NCBI GenBank assembly: GCA_011959285.1
Contig: BLLW01000004.1
Span: forward strand, 1-64,000
Length of the DNA stretch: 64,000 nt
Reading direction: 5' to 3'
DNA from: Lachnospiraceae bacterium
GTDB taxonomy: Bacteria; Bacillota; Clostridia; Lachnospirales; Lachnospiraceae
Position 1 is the stretch's first letter; every line of letters starts with the position of its first letter. The notes beneath the pieces are model-generated. The model made no database searches and was not told where the DNA came from. It saw only the letters and a list, made by a program, of their open reading frames with translations. Below, one piece after another: positions 52,124-61,055 of the stretch. The translations under genes and the position numbers were made by a program.

Positions 52124-53632
52124 ATGGAAAATGTAATGAACATGATTGCAAAAGTGAATAGTGCCATAAACAGTGTGGTATGGGGAATCCCTATGCTGAT
52201 TCTGATTATCGGCACCGGTATCTACCTGACTGTGGGAATGAATTTTTTCCAAGTTACCCATATCGGGCACTGGATGAATGAGACCTTTTTCGCCATTTTT
52301 AAGAAAAAGCATGTAACGGCACATACAGACAAAAATGAGACTTCTATCTCGCAGTTCCAGGCATTGTCAACGGCGCTTGCCGCTACCATCGGTGTCGGAA
52401 ACATTGCCGGAGTTGCCGGCGCCATCATAACCGGCGGCGCAGGAGCGGTCTTCTGGATGTGGCTTTCCGCGCTGTTTGGCATGATGACAAATTACTCGGA
52501 AAATGTGTTGGGGATTTATTACCGCCGAAAAAATTCTAAAGATGAATGGTCCGGCGGTGCCATGTATTATCTTCAGGATGGATTAAAAGGGAAAAAAGTC
52601 ATTGGCATCTTGGCTAAGCCCCTCGCCATCCTCTTTGCTCTCTTCTGCGTATTTGCCTCTTTTGGAATCGGCAATATGACGCAGGTACATGAAATCGCCA
52701 GCTCCCTACAGGATACCTTCAGCATTCCTCCCATTGCCACCGGAATCATCATGGCAGTGATTGCTGCTCTCGTTATTTTAGGCGGCATCAAGGCAATCGG
52801 CAGTGTAACCGAAAAGATTGTGCCTTTCATGGCATGTGCTTACATTTTGGGAACCATCATCGTACTTGTAATGAATATCACCTCTGTTCCTACCGTGTTC
52901 AGTGCAATCTTTACCAACGCCTTCGGACTTCGTCCCATTGCCGGCGCTACCGTGGGCATGATGATCAAGCAGGCAATGACCATGGGCTTTAAGCGAGGTG
53001 TCTTCTCCAATGAAGCAGGACTTGGTTCCTCCGTCATGGTACATTCCGCATCAAATGTAAAGGAACCCATCGTCCAGGGCATGTGGGGCATCTTTGAGGT
53101 GTTCTTTGATACCATTGTTGTCTGCACACTGACCGCCTTTACCATCTTAAGCTCCGGTCTAATCGATTTAGAGACAGGCGCTGTACTTACCGCATCCACC
53201 GGCGCTTCTCTTGTGAGCGAGGCGTTGTCAGAAGGTCTTGGAACCCTCGCTGGCGGATTTGTGGCCATTGCCATCTGCCTGTTTGCATTCTCCACCGTTC
53301 TGGGCTGGTCCTTCTACGGAACAAAGTCTTGCGAATACTTATTTGGCACCAAGGCAACCATTGTCTATAAGGTCATTTTCGTTGCCTGTATCATCTTTGG
53401 TGCAACTATGAGCTTTGACCTTGCATGGGCGATTGCAGATACTTTAAATGCACTTATGGCAATTCCGAACCTGATCGGCGTCCTCGCCCTTTCCGGCACG
53501 GTATTTGCAATCACGAAAAATTATCTTGCCCGCAAGGTGACCAAGACAGATCCACAGGCAAAGCCTATGCTCTCCTTCGACCCTTCCATCCAAGAAATGC
53601 AGGAGCAGGCGCTTCCTAAGGAAGAAAATTAA
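52124..53632 (+). CDS. Sodium:alanine/glycine symporter (AGCS family)
   Basis: A 502-residue transporter with 10-11 membrane segments that imports alanine or glycine with Na+. The family signature is visible in ALAATIGVGNIAGVAGAI and the region MTNYSENVLGIYYR; GVFSNEAGLGSSVMVHSAS is a second conserved block. AGAGGAG precedes the start. The leader contains a promoter-proximal hairpin (52049-52081). It ends at a strong bidirectional terminator. Confidence 0.94.
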   Translation: MENVMNMIAKVNSAINSVVWGIPMLILIIGTGIYLTVGMNFFQVTHIGHWMNETFFAIFKKKHVTAHTDKNETSISQFQALSTALAATIGVGNIAGVAGAIITGGAGAVFWMWLSALFGMMTNYSENVLGIYYRRKNSKDEWSGGAMYYLQDGLKGKKVIGILAKPLAILFALFCVFASFGIGNMTQVHEIASSLQDTFSIPPIATGIIMAVIAALVILGGIKAIGSVTEKIVPFMACAYILGTIIVLVMNITSVPTVFSAIFTNAFGLRPIAGATVGMMIKQAMTMGFKRGVFSNEAGLGSSVMVHSASNVKEPIVQGMWGIFEVFFDTIVVCTLTAFTILSSGLIDLETGAVLTASTGASLVSEALSEGLGTLAGGFVAIAICLFAFSTVLGWSFYGTKSCEYLFGTKATIVYKVIFVACIIFGATMSFDLAWAIADTLNALMAIPNLIGVLALSGTVFAITKNYLARKVTKTDPQAKPMLSFDPSIQEMQEQALPKEEN

Positions 53633-53640
53633 TACAAGGG

Positions 53641-53679
53641 AAAAAGGTTCCGAAGGACAAAATCCTGCGGAACCTTTTT
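53641..53679. terminator. Bidirectional terminator after the AGCS symporter
   Basis: AAAAAGGTTCCG (53641-53652) pairs with CGGAACCTTTTT (53668-53679), with a further inner pairing AGGA/TCCT. Serves both converging genes. Confidence 0.92.
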
Positions 53680-53686
53680 CTTACTT

Positions 53687-54547
53687 TTAGTTCATCCACG
53701 AAAAATCATTTTTATTTTCTGTGCTGCCTCCGCTAAGATTACCCCCGCCCGGTGTGCCATCGGAAGTAAACTCTAACGGCTTTTGCAACGTCTTCTCTTT
53801 CATCTTTTGTATTGCCATAATGATTATGAACACAGATATCCCAAAATTAAAGATGAAGAAAAATGGAATCTTAATGGGCAGAAAAGACACTGCCGCCTTT
53901 ATAAGCAGTGGAAGTGTTCTGCTGTAAATCCCAAGCAAGTATAACTGTCCGAAGGTGAGCTGGTAATTCATGCAGGATGCCGCTATCATCCCCATCAATG
54001 CCACAAAAATCACGCCAAGGAAGAAAAGCGCCGTCATCCAAAGAAATGCCAAAAGCATGACCACAGCAATTGCCACATAAATATATGGCACCAATCCCAT
54101 CAACTCGCTTTTCGTCAATTCCATATCTAAATCTGAATAATAAGCTTCAATTACCTCACCATCCGACTTCAGAATCATCTTCTCAGAATCCATCAGCCAG
54201 ACACTGCTATACTCATACAGGGAGCTTTCAATATCACGAGCGTTTAGAAAAACTTCATCTGAATTGGCAGCAACCGCAATGTAGATACCCCCGTACTCAT
54301 AAACAAATTCATCTTCTGCCCATAATCTTCCGTCAGACAACTCAAATTCCGGTATCAGCTCATCCATTTGACCGGCAATACCCTTCGTCCCGTGAAACCG
54401 TGCAAAAGGGATTCCCACGGTTATCAAAAAGTAAATAAGCATCAGCAGCAGACCAAAGCCAAATACTTTGCCCTTTTTATTATTTAAAAATTCCTTGTAA
54501 CTTTTATAGCTATAAATAGATAACACCATTTCCTTAAAAACATTCAT
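53687..54547 (-). CDS. DUF1189-like membrane protein
   Basis: 286 residues. The N-terminus (FKEMVLSIYSYKSYKEFLNN) and first membrane segment (about 29-48) resemble DUF1189 proteins of Firmicutes. An extracellular region of about 100 residues follows, then about four membrane segments (157-265) and a polar, Gly/Ser-rich tail. Its function is unknown. It is 4 bp from the preceding gene and probably translationally coupled to it. Confidence 0.78.
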   Translation of the reverse strand: MNVFKEMVLSIYSYKSYKEFLNNKKGKVFGFGLLLMLIYFLITVGIPFARFHGTKGIAGQMDELIPEFELSDGRLWAEDEFVYEYGGIYIAVAANSDEVFLNARDIESSLYEYSSVWLMDSEKMILKSDGEVIEAYYSDLDMELTKSELMGLVPYIYVAIAVVMLLAFLWMTALFFLGVIFVALMGMIAASCMNYQLTFGQLYLLGIYSRTLPLLIKAAVSFLPIKIPFFFIFNFGISVFIIIMAIQKMKEKTLQKPLEFTSDGTPGGGNLSGGSTENKNDFSWMN

Positions 54548-54551
54548 AATC

Positions 54552-55025
54552 TTACACTAACCCCGTCAACATGAGCGCTACTGCAAATATGGCAATCACT
54601 GCCACTACCAATATTGCCAAATCCAGCAAAACTCTGACCACCACATTCATCTTCCTGTTAGAGGAAATAGATACAGTCAGCATAATTCCAATAACTGCAA
54701 ATGCGGCTCCCAATGCGCCGTTTAAAAAGTTCAGGCAATGAAGAACCACAAATATGTATGCCCACCCCGGCGTTTTGATCGGAACATACTCCTCACCGGT
54801 ATCGCAATTCTTATTATCGATCACCAGAACAGAGCTATTCATATTTCTCAAATCCAAAAATGCCGTTTTGGAACCAAGAGGAAACTCATACTCTTCATGG
54901 ATTAACCCGGTTTTCTTTCTATACTTCTTTAATTTGATGTCTTCCCCATTTACCAGCAGCTTTTTTCCCTTGAGCTCTAAGTTGTACATTTGCTCGTCAA
55001 TCTTTACATTCCACAATTTACCCAT
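54552..55025 (-). CDS. Membrane protein with N-terminal soluble beta-rich domain, unknown function
   Basis: 157 residues. The first 80 residues are soluble and beta-rich (MGKLWNVKIDEQMYNLELKG); two to three membrane segments follow (about 88-115 and 130-154). I recognise no family. It is co-transcribed with the DUF1189-like gene. A ribosome-binding site (GAGAGA) lies just upstream. Confidence 0.75.
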   Translation of the reverse strand: MGKLWNVKIDEQMYNLELKGKKLLVNGEDIKLKKYRKKTGLIHEEYEFPLGSKTAFLDLRNMNSSVLVIDNKNCDTGEEYVPIKTPGWAYIFVVLHCLNFLNGALGAAFAVIGIMLTVSISSNRKMNVVVRVLLDLAILVVAVIAIFAVALMLTGLV

Positions 55026-55061
55026 CGTTCTCTCTCCTCATAATAATTTTAATTTTTTATA

Positions 55062-55090
55062 AAGGCTGTCCATATTACATGGGCAGCCTT
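55062..55090 (-). terminator. Terminator of fba
   Basis: AAGGCTGTCC (55062-55071) pairs with GGGCAGCCTT (55081-55090), one G-T pair; the minus-strand product continues TATAAAAAATT. Confidence 0.8.
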
Positions 55091-55119
55091 TTGTTTCAAG
55101 TATACGTTCAAGATTGTTA

Positions 55120-55983
55120 TTAAGCCTTACCAATGGATCCGAAAATCTCCATCTTTTCTTTTACAGTAGCCTTGATTGCTTCAAAGCCAGGAGCAAGAAG
55201 CTTACGAGGATCAAATCCCTTGCCTTCTAAATCCTTGCCTGCTTCGATGTACTTACGTGTTGCTGCTGCAAAAGATAACTGGCATTCTGTATTTACATTA
55301 ATCTTTGCAACGCCTAAGGAAATTGCCTTCTGGATCATTTCCGTAGGGATGCCTGTACCTCCGTGAAGAACAAGAGGCATATCCCCTGTCAGCTTCTGGA
55401 TTGCATCCAGCGTTTCAAAGGATAATCCCTGCCAGTTTGCAGGATATTTGCCGTGAATGTTTCCGATACCAGCAGCCAGGAAATCGATTCCTAAATCTGC
55501 GATAGCCTTACACTCATTGGGGTCTGCACATTCGCCCATGCCGATTACTCCGTCTTCCTCTCCGCCGATAGAACCAACTTCTGCTTCGATGGAAATTCCT
55601 TTTGCGTGTGCTGCTGCAACCAGTTCTTTTGTCTTTGCTACGTTCTCATCGATGGGATAGTGTGAACCATCAAACATAACTGATGAGAAACCAGCCTCGA
55701 TACATTTGTAGCAGTGATCATAGCTGCCGTGGTCAAGGTGAAGCGCTACGGGAACTGTAATATTCTGATCCTTGATCAGACCGTTCACCATGCCAACCAC
55801 AACATCATATCCTCCCATGTACTTGCCTGCCCCCTCGGATACACCAAGAATAACAGGGGAATTGTTTTCCTGTGCTGTCAACAGGATGGCTTTTGTCCAT
55901 TCAAGGTTGTTGATGTTGAACTGACCAACTGCATAGTGACCTGCTTTTGCTTTTTGAAGCATTTCTGTTGCTGATACTAACAT
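55120..55983 (-). CDS. fba: Class II fructose-bisphosphate aldolase
   Basis: Zinc-dependent aldolase of glycolysis (287 residues). Zinc ligands and catalytic residues are visible in ALHLDHGSYDH, FDGSHYP, IEAEVGSIGGEEDG, GNIHGKYP and LHGGTGIP. The end GSIGKA is typical. It works with pfkA at 1513. It has a terminator directly after it. Confidence 0.96.
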   Translation of the reverse strand: MLVSATEMLQKAKAGHYAVGQFNINNLEWTKAILLTAQENNSPVILGVSEGAGKYMGGYDVVVGMVNGLIKDQNITVPVALHLDHGSYDHCYKCIEAGFSSVMFDGSHYPIDENVAKTKELVAAAHAKGISIEAEVGSIGGEEDGVIGMGECADPNECKAIADLGIDFLAAGIGNIHGKYPANWQGLSFETLDAIQKLTGDMPLVLHGGTGIPTEMIQKAISLGVAKINVNTECQLSFAAATRKYIEAGKDLEGKGFDPRKLLAPGFEAIKATVKEKMEIFGSIGKA

Positions 55984-56073
55984 TTTATTTACCTCCGTTA
56001 AATTTATAACATTCCTAATCGTTTCCTATTATACCCTATTCCTCAAAAAAATGGAATAATAATTCTACAATTT

Positions 56074-56970
56074 TTAGTTGGGAACTTTGATATCAAGCGC
56101 CTGCATTTTGTTGTAGATTTCTACTTGGGTGTGTTTGCCTCCAAATTCTCCATCTAGTGTCCATGCAACTTCTTCCTCAGAAGTGATTTTAAGCGCCTTC
56201 GTTTTGAAACAATACATGCAGTCTGTATTGATATTACGGTTAACCAGCGCTGCCATAATTAAATTTAATTCAATTGGGTTGGCAGGTTTCTTAATCAGTG
56301 TGACCTCGAACTCTCCATCGTCCAGCTGCACGTATTTGCCGGTAATGCGCTTAAATCCGCCTACTGAAGTTGAGTTGGTAATCATACCAAACAGAAATTC
56401 TCCTTCCACGGAAAGTTCCTCGCTTTCTATCTTCATTTTGTATGCCTTAATAGCAGAAAGCCGTCGCATCCCTTCCAAAATATACGCCATATGTCCTAAA
56501 AGATTCTTAATATCCTGAGGCGTCTCATAAGATACATCCGTAAAAATTCCAAAGGCGGCAATATAAACAAAAAAATCATCTTTAAAGGCGCCTACATCAC
56601 AGCTAAAGATTCTCCCATCCACAATTGCCTGGGATGCGCTTATCATATTTTTGGGGATGCGAAGGCTGTGTGCAAAATCATTGGTGCTTCCTGCCGGCAC
56701 ATATCCAATAGGAATCTTGCTTTCGCACTGCATCACTCCGGTTACCACTTCATCCAGCGTACCATCGCCTCCGCTGCACACAATGATATCATAATCCCCG
56801 CGCTTTTGTTCCTTTACCGCTGCCAGTCCATCCCCTTTTGCCTGAGTTGGATAAACCGTCACTTCATAACCTGCCTTTGCAAAAATATCAATGATCTCCA
56901 GCAGTTTGCTCCTGATTCTTGCTTTACCGGCTTTGGGATTATAGATAAAAAACATCTTTTTCTTCTCCAT
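56074..56970 (-). CDS. Diacylglycerol kinase family lipid kinase
   Basis: 298 residues from the start MEKKKMFFIYNPKAGKA at 56968-56970, with GAAGGGAGAAGG upstream; the longer frame has no ribosome-binding site. The catalytic-domain motifs are FIYNPKAGK, VCSGGDGTLDEVVTGVM and GYVPAGSTNDFAHSL. By family it phosphorylates a lipid, such as diacylglycerol, undecaprenol-like or sphingoid lipid. It lies next to the Crh-like gene but whether they form one transcript is unclear. Confidence 0.9.
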   Translation of the reverse strand: MEKKKMFFIYNPKAGKARIRSKLLEIIDIFAKAGYEVTVYPTQAKGDGLAAVKEQKRGDYDIIVCSGGDGTLDEVVTGVMQCESKIPIGYVPAGSTNDFAHSLRIPKNMISASQAIVDGRIFSCDVGAFKDDFFVYIAAFGIFTDVSYETPQDIKNLLGHMAYILEGMRRLSAIKAYKMKIESEELSVEGEFLFGMITNSTSVGGFKRITGKYVQLDDGEFEVTLIKKPANPIELNLIMAALVNRNINTDCMYCFKTKALKITSEEEVAWTLDGEFGGKHTQVEIYNKMQALDIKVPN

Positions 56971-57049
56971 CGCCCTTCTCCCTTCAACATTTTTATTAAG
57001 CACCGTCATGTCAAAAAGGAGCAAAGCCTACGCTTTACTCCTGATTCGT

Positions 57050-57310
57050 TTACTTCTTTTCACCGCTTAAGTAATCTTCCATATCCTTCATTGCTGCCTG
57101 TTCATCGTTTCCGTTCGTAATTACCGTTATGTCTTCCCCGTTGTCTAATGCAAGGCTCATCATGCCCATAATGCTCTTGGCGTTCACCTTCTTACCGTCT
57201 GTTTCAATGTAAACAGAACTTTCATGCTGGCTTGCCACCTGTACGAGCATTGCCACAGGTCTTGCCTCAAGCCCGCCATTTAACTGGATCTTAATAGACT
57301 TTTGAATCAT
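57050..57310 (-). CDS. crh: Crh-like HPr paralogue with Glu at position 15
   Basis: 86-residue HPr-fold protein. The phosphotransfer histidine of HPr (GLHTRPA) is replaced by Glu15 in GLEARPVA, so it cannot carry PTS phosphate, while the regulatory Ser46 in NAKSIMGMMSLA is kept and could be phosphorylated by HprK. B. subtilis Crh has Gln15 and the same NAKSIMG motif, and Crh lies after WhiA and YvcJ as here. It is thus a probable CcpA co-regulator. It starts after GGGAGGAG and 15 bp after whiA. The symbol is by analogy. Confidence 0.88.
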   Translation of the reverse strand: MIQKSIKIQLNGGLEARPVAMLVQVASQHESSVYIETDGKKVNAKSIMGMMSLALDNGEDITVITNGNDEQAAMKDMEDYLSGEKK

Positions 57311-57325
57311 AATATTGCTCCTCCC

Positions 57326-58198
57326 TTATCCCTTAATCTTCTCAGCTATCTCACTGAGCTTTCGTAATCTATGGTTCACACCGGACTTGCCTACCGGTGG
57401 ATTAAGGTATCCTCCTAATTCCTGAAGAGAACTTTCTGGATGTTCAAGTCTCGCTTCTGCCATCTGCCTCAAATTATCCGGCAGGTTTGACAAACCGTAA
57501 TTTTTTTGTAAAAGTAAAATGTCCTCTATCTGTTTTCCGGCAGCATTTACCGTCTTCGTAATGTTTGCCGCCTCGCAGTTCACCTGCCTGTTGACAGAAT
57601 TTCTGACTTCCTTCTCAATTCTGAGATTCTCGAGCAGCATCAAAGACAAATGCGCACCCATGACATTTAAAAGATCAACAATTCCTGCGCCTTCCTTTAA
57701 ATATACCACATGGTATTTTTTCCGTCTGACTATTTTAGCCTCAATATCAAAACTCCATATCGTCTGTTGAATCTGCGCCGCATGCGCCTCATTCTCACAT
57801 ACAAATTCCAGATGATAACCTTTCTTTGGATCGCTCATGGAACCAATGCATAAAAAAGCGCCTCGCAGAAAAGTTCTTCTGCAACAGCTGTTTTTTATAA
57901 GAAGCGGGTTGACCACATCCGAAAGTGGATGCATGTGTCCATCCTCATCGCAGACTTTGACGGCTTGTAAAATTTTTATCACATCATCATTTATAATAAA
58001 GGTTTTCTTCAATAATGTAAAGTACTTTCTGAAAGCAAACAGATTTTCTGACGAAATCCTAATTTCATCCCTGTTTTCTCCCTCCTCTTTGATTTTACAT
58101 CCAAAATGGATAATTGCCGCCAATTCCGCCAGCTGACAATGCCTAGAACCTGGTATGACTTTTTCCAGTTCTTCCTTTACTTCCGATGAAAATGACAT
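57326..58198 (-). CDS. whiA: WhiA sporulation/division regulator
   Basis: 290 residues: N-terminal LAGLIDADG-like domain (AFRKYFTLLKKTF and CCRRTFLRGAFLCIGSMSDP) and a C-terminal helix-turn-helix (SLQELGGYLNPPVGKSGVNH). WhiA is a DNA-binding protein of Gram-positive bacteria that influences division and metabolism. It lies 18 bp from rapZ without the yvcK (glmR) gene that separates them in Bacillus. Confidence 0.95.
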   Translation of the reverse strand: MSFSSEVKEELEKVIPGSRHCQLAELAAIIHFGCKIKEEGENRDEIRISSENLFAFRKYFTLLKKTFIINDDVIKILQAVKVCDEDGHMHPLSDVVNPLLIKNSCCRRTFLRGAFLCIGSMSDPKKGYHLEFVCENEAHAAQIQQTIWSFDIEAKIVRRKKYHVVYLKEGAGIVDLLNVMGAHLSLMLLENLRIEKEVRNSVNRQVNCEAANITKTVNAAGKQIEDILLLQKNYGLSNLPDNLRQMAEARLEHPESSLQELGGYLNPPVGKSGVNHRLRKLSEIAEKIKG

Positions 58199-58216
58199 AG
58201 TTCTATCCTTTACTTC

Positions 58217-59080
58217 CTACATGCCTTGTCCTACATCCCGATGCGCAATTTTTACACCGCAGCCTCCGCTGTTCTTGATGCGCTCATACAGCCTGTTCGC
58301 CAGCGTAACGCTCCTATGTTTTCCCCCCGTACATCCAATTCCGATAACAAGCTGATATTTTCCTTCTTTGACATAGTTGGGAATCAAAAATGCAACCATG
58401 TCCGACAGCTTATCAATAAAGGTGTGTGCTTCCTGAAAACCCATCACATAATCCTGGACTTCTTGGTCATTGCCCGTCTTGTACTTTAGTTCATCGATAT
58501 AAAATGGATTGGGCAGAAACCTTACGTCAAAAACTAAATCCGCATCTGCCGGAATACCATGCTTAAACCCAAAGGACAGAATCGTCACCATAAGGCTGTT
58601 GTATTCTTCATTCTGGACAAAAATCCGTTCCAGCTCTTCTTTCAACTCTCTTGTCAGCAGATTCGAGGTGTCGATCACATAATCCGACTTGATCCTGATG
58701 TCGTTCAATATCGCTCTTTCTTTTTTGATGCCGTCCTCAATCCGTCCCCCCTGAGAGAGGGGATGCATTCTTCTGGTTTCCTTGTAACGCTTTAAAAGCG
58801 TCCGGTCACCCGCTTCCATAAACAGGATTTCAAAAACATAACCGTTTTCCCTTAATTTCTCCAATATCTTCTGGACATCTGCAAACGCTTGATCTGCACG
58901 TACATCCAGTCCCAAGGCGACCTTGCTCACTTCGCCTCCTGGTGTGGCAATCAACTCCACGAATTTTTCTATCAAAGAAACCGGAAGATTGTCTACACAA
59001 TAAAATCCGGCATCTTCCAACATCCTAAGCGCTGTACTTTTTCCGCCGCCGCTCATACCTGTTACTACTACAAACCGCAT
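58217..59080 (-). CDS. rapZ: RapZ/YvcJ nucleotide-binding RNase adaptor protein
   Basis: 287 residues. P-loop GMSGGGKST at residues 8-16, then the conserved VTILSFGFKHGIPADADLVF and IGCTGGKHRSV. In E. coli RapZ controls glucosamine-6-phosphate synthase through small RNAs; in Firmicutes its role is less clear. AAGGAGG precedes the start. Part of the whiA-crh operon. Confidence 0.95.
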   Translation of the reverse strand: MRFVVVTGMSGGGKSTALRMLEDAGFYCVDNLPVSLIEKFVELIATPGGEVSKVALGLDVRADQAFADVQKILEKLRENGYVFEILFMEAGDRTLLKRYKETRRMHPLSQGGRIEDGIKKERAILNDIRIKSDYVIDTSNLLTRELKEELERIFVQNEEYNSLMVTILSFGFKHGIPADADLVFDVRFLPNPFYIDELKYKTGNDQEVQDYVMGFQEAHTFIDKLSDMVAFLIPNYVKEGKYQLVIGIGCTGGKHRSVTLANRLYERIKNSGGCGVKIAHRDVGQGM

Positions 59081-59091
59081 GCCGCGCCTCC

Positions 59092-60012
59092 TTAAAAGTC
59101 ACCCAGAAAAATCACTTCCGTTTCCAGGGCAACTCCAAATTTGTCCTTCACTTTCTCCTGCACTTCCCAAATTACTTCCGCCACATCTGCCGCCGTGGCA
59201 TTACCTGTATTTACAACAAATCCACAATGCTTTTCGGATACCTTGGCTCCGCCTATAGAGTAGCCCCGAAGTCCTGCATCCATAATCAGCTTTCCTGCAA
59301 AATATCCTTCCGGTCTTTTGAAAGTGCTGCCGGCGCTGGCAAACTCAAGAGGCTGCTTCTCACGCCGTTTTCCGGCAAGTTCCTCCATACATTGTGAAAT
59401 TTCTTCTTTGTCTCCCGGCTGTAATTGTATCAAAACCTCAAGCACCACAAAGGGTCTGCGCTTGATAATGCTGGTGCGGTATCCAAATTCCATATCATCC
59501 CCACTAATGATCAGAACCTCTCCCTGTTCACTCAGCACCGTCACCTCTTTTACCACTTGCTTCATCTCACCGCCATAAGCGCCGGCATTCATAACCACAC
59601 CCCCGCCTATGGTTCCTGGAATCCCGGATGCAAATTCAAAGCCTGTAAGTCCACTTTCCTGGGCAAACCTTGCAATCTGGGATAAAAGCGCTCCGGCGCC
59701 TGCCCGTATGCAGTCGCCTTCCGCCTTAATGTCATTCATTCTGCTGCCAATCTGTAAAATAACCCCTTCATATCCTTTATCCCCTACCAACAGGTTGCTT
59801 CCATTCCCTAGAATAAAATAGGGTACCTCTACTTCCTTAAGGTATGGAATGATTTTTACAAGCTGCCGGTATTCACTGATTCGTATCAGACACCGCGCTT
59901 CTCCCCCCACGCGAAAAGTTGTATGCTTATACATCGGTTCATTTAACAGAATATCTTCTTCCGGCACATGAACACGCATAAACTCATAAATAGCTGAACC
60001 GTTTTTTTTCAC
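59092..60012 (-). CDS. murB: UDP-N-acetylenolpyruvoylglucosamine reductase
   Basis: Reduces UDP-GlcNAc-enolpyruvate to UDP-MurNAc in peptidoglycan synthesis. 306 residues. FAD-binding region HTTFRVGGEARCL, GIPGTIGGGVVMNAGAYGGE and the catalytic Ser in ASAGSTFKRPEG. A GTG start is used (60010-60012) behind AGGTGAAGAG. It sits between the ROK kinase and rapZ genes. Confidence 0.95.
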   Translation of the reverse strand: MKKNGSAIYEFMRVHVPEEDILLNEPMYKHTTFRVGGEARCLIRISEYRQLVKIIPYLKEVEVPYFILGNGSNLLVGDKGYEGVILQIGSRMNDIKAEGDCIRAGAGALLSQIARFAQESGLTGFEFASGIPGTIGGGVVMNAGAYGGEMKQVVKEVTVLSEQGEVLIISGDDMEFGYRTSIIKRRPFVVLEVLIQLQPGDKEEISQCMEELAGKRREKQPLEFASAGSTFKRPEGYFAGKLIMDAGLRGYSIGGAKVSEKHCGFVVNTGNATAADVAEVIWEVQEKVKDKFGVALETEVIFLGDF

Positions 60013-60036
60013 CTCTTCACCTGCTATCCTAATTTT

Positions 60037-60993
60037 TTACTTGATATCACATACCATACTATCAGATATCAGTTTTGCAGCGCCGTAGATGCCCGCATCG
60101 TTTCCAAGCGTTGCAAGGGCAAATTTCACATCTTTGTTGGCGTGGAAAACATTCTTTTCATAGAAAGGTCTGATATAATCAAACAGGACTTCCCCTGCTT
60201 TCGACACACCGCCGCCGATTACAATGGTCTCAGGATTAATTACGCTGGCAATCACGGCAAGACCGTCCCCTAAATATTTTCCAAACTCCCTAGCAACTTC
60301 TATGGCAAGCTCATCTTTCATTTTTACACCGTTGAACACCGTCTTTGCAGAGACATCACCATTTCGGAGAATACTGTCCTTATCGCTCTCCTGCAATTTC
60401 TTAAGCGCCAGCCTTTTGATTCCTGTAGCAGAAGCATATTGCTCAAGGCACCCTTTATTCCCACAGCCACAGCTTTGCTCCTCGCTGTCCTGTACATGGA
60501 TATGTCCAATCTCGCCACCAGCTCCACCGGCTCCGGTAAGTACTTTTCCTCCGATAATAATGCCTCCGCCTACGCCTGTGCCAAGGGTCACTACAATCAG
60601 ATCGCTGCTTCCCTGACCGCCGCCCTTCCACATTTCACCTAAAGCTGCCACATTGGCATCATTTCCTGCCAATACAGGTATATGCAAAAGATTCTCTAAT
60701 GTTTCCTTAATACTGAAAGTTCCCCATCCTAAGTTTACCGCTCTGTGAACAACACCATCATTGTCAATGGGACCTGGCGCACCTACGCCTATCCCTGCGA
60801 TGTCTTCATCTGTAAGCTGTTTTTCTGCCATTTTCTCTTTGATGCTTTCTGCAACATCGGGAAGGATCTTACTTCCGCCATCTTCTTTCCTTGTAGGGAT
60901 CTCCCATTTCTCAAGAAGACTGCCTTCCCCATCAAAGAATCCCATCTTTACAGTTGTTCCACCGATATCTACCCCAAAAATATACTTGCTCAT
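60037..60993 (-). CDS. ROK family glucokinase
   Basis: Phosphorylates glucose (or a related sugar) with ATP. 318 residues. ATP-binding GVDIGGTTVKMG, GNDANVAALGE for substrate, and the zinc-binding CGCGNKGCLEQYAS found in ROK kinases. No N-terminal helix-turn-helix, so it is an enzyme rather than a repressor. Near hprK and crh, where it would supply glucose 6-phosphate for glycolysis. Confidence 0.94.
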   Translation of the reverse strand: MSKYIFGVDIGGTTVKMGFFDGEGSLLEKWEIPTRKEDGGSKILPDVAESIKEKMAEKQLTDEDIAGIGVGAPGPIDNDGVVHRAVNLGWGTFSIKETLENLLHIPVLAGNDANVAALGEMWKGGGQGSSDLIVVTLGTGVGGGIIIGGKVLTGAGGAGGEIGHIHVQDSEEQSCGCGNKGCLEQYASATGIKRLALKKLQESDKDSILRNGDVSAKTVFNGVKMKDELAIEVAREFGKYLGDGLAVIASVINPETIVIGGGVSKAGEVLFDYIRPFYEKNVFHANKDVKFALATLGNDAGIYGAAKLISDSMVCDIK

Positions 60994-61055
60994 ATAAAAA
61001 CCCTCTCTCTATCTTTATTATTTTTCTTGCGTTTTATTCTCTTTGTATTAAAAAA

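Noticed and set aside
52840..53295. 151-residue minus-strand frame inside the AGCS symporter gene
   Set aside because: Shadow of the symporter, no ribosome-binding site, no recognisable domain.
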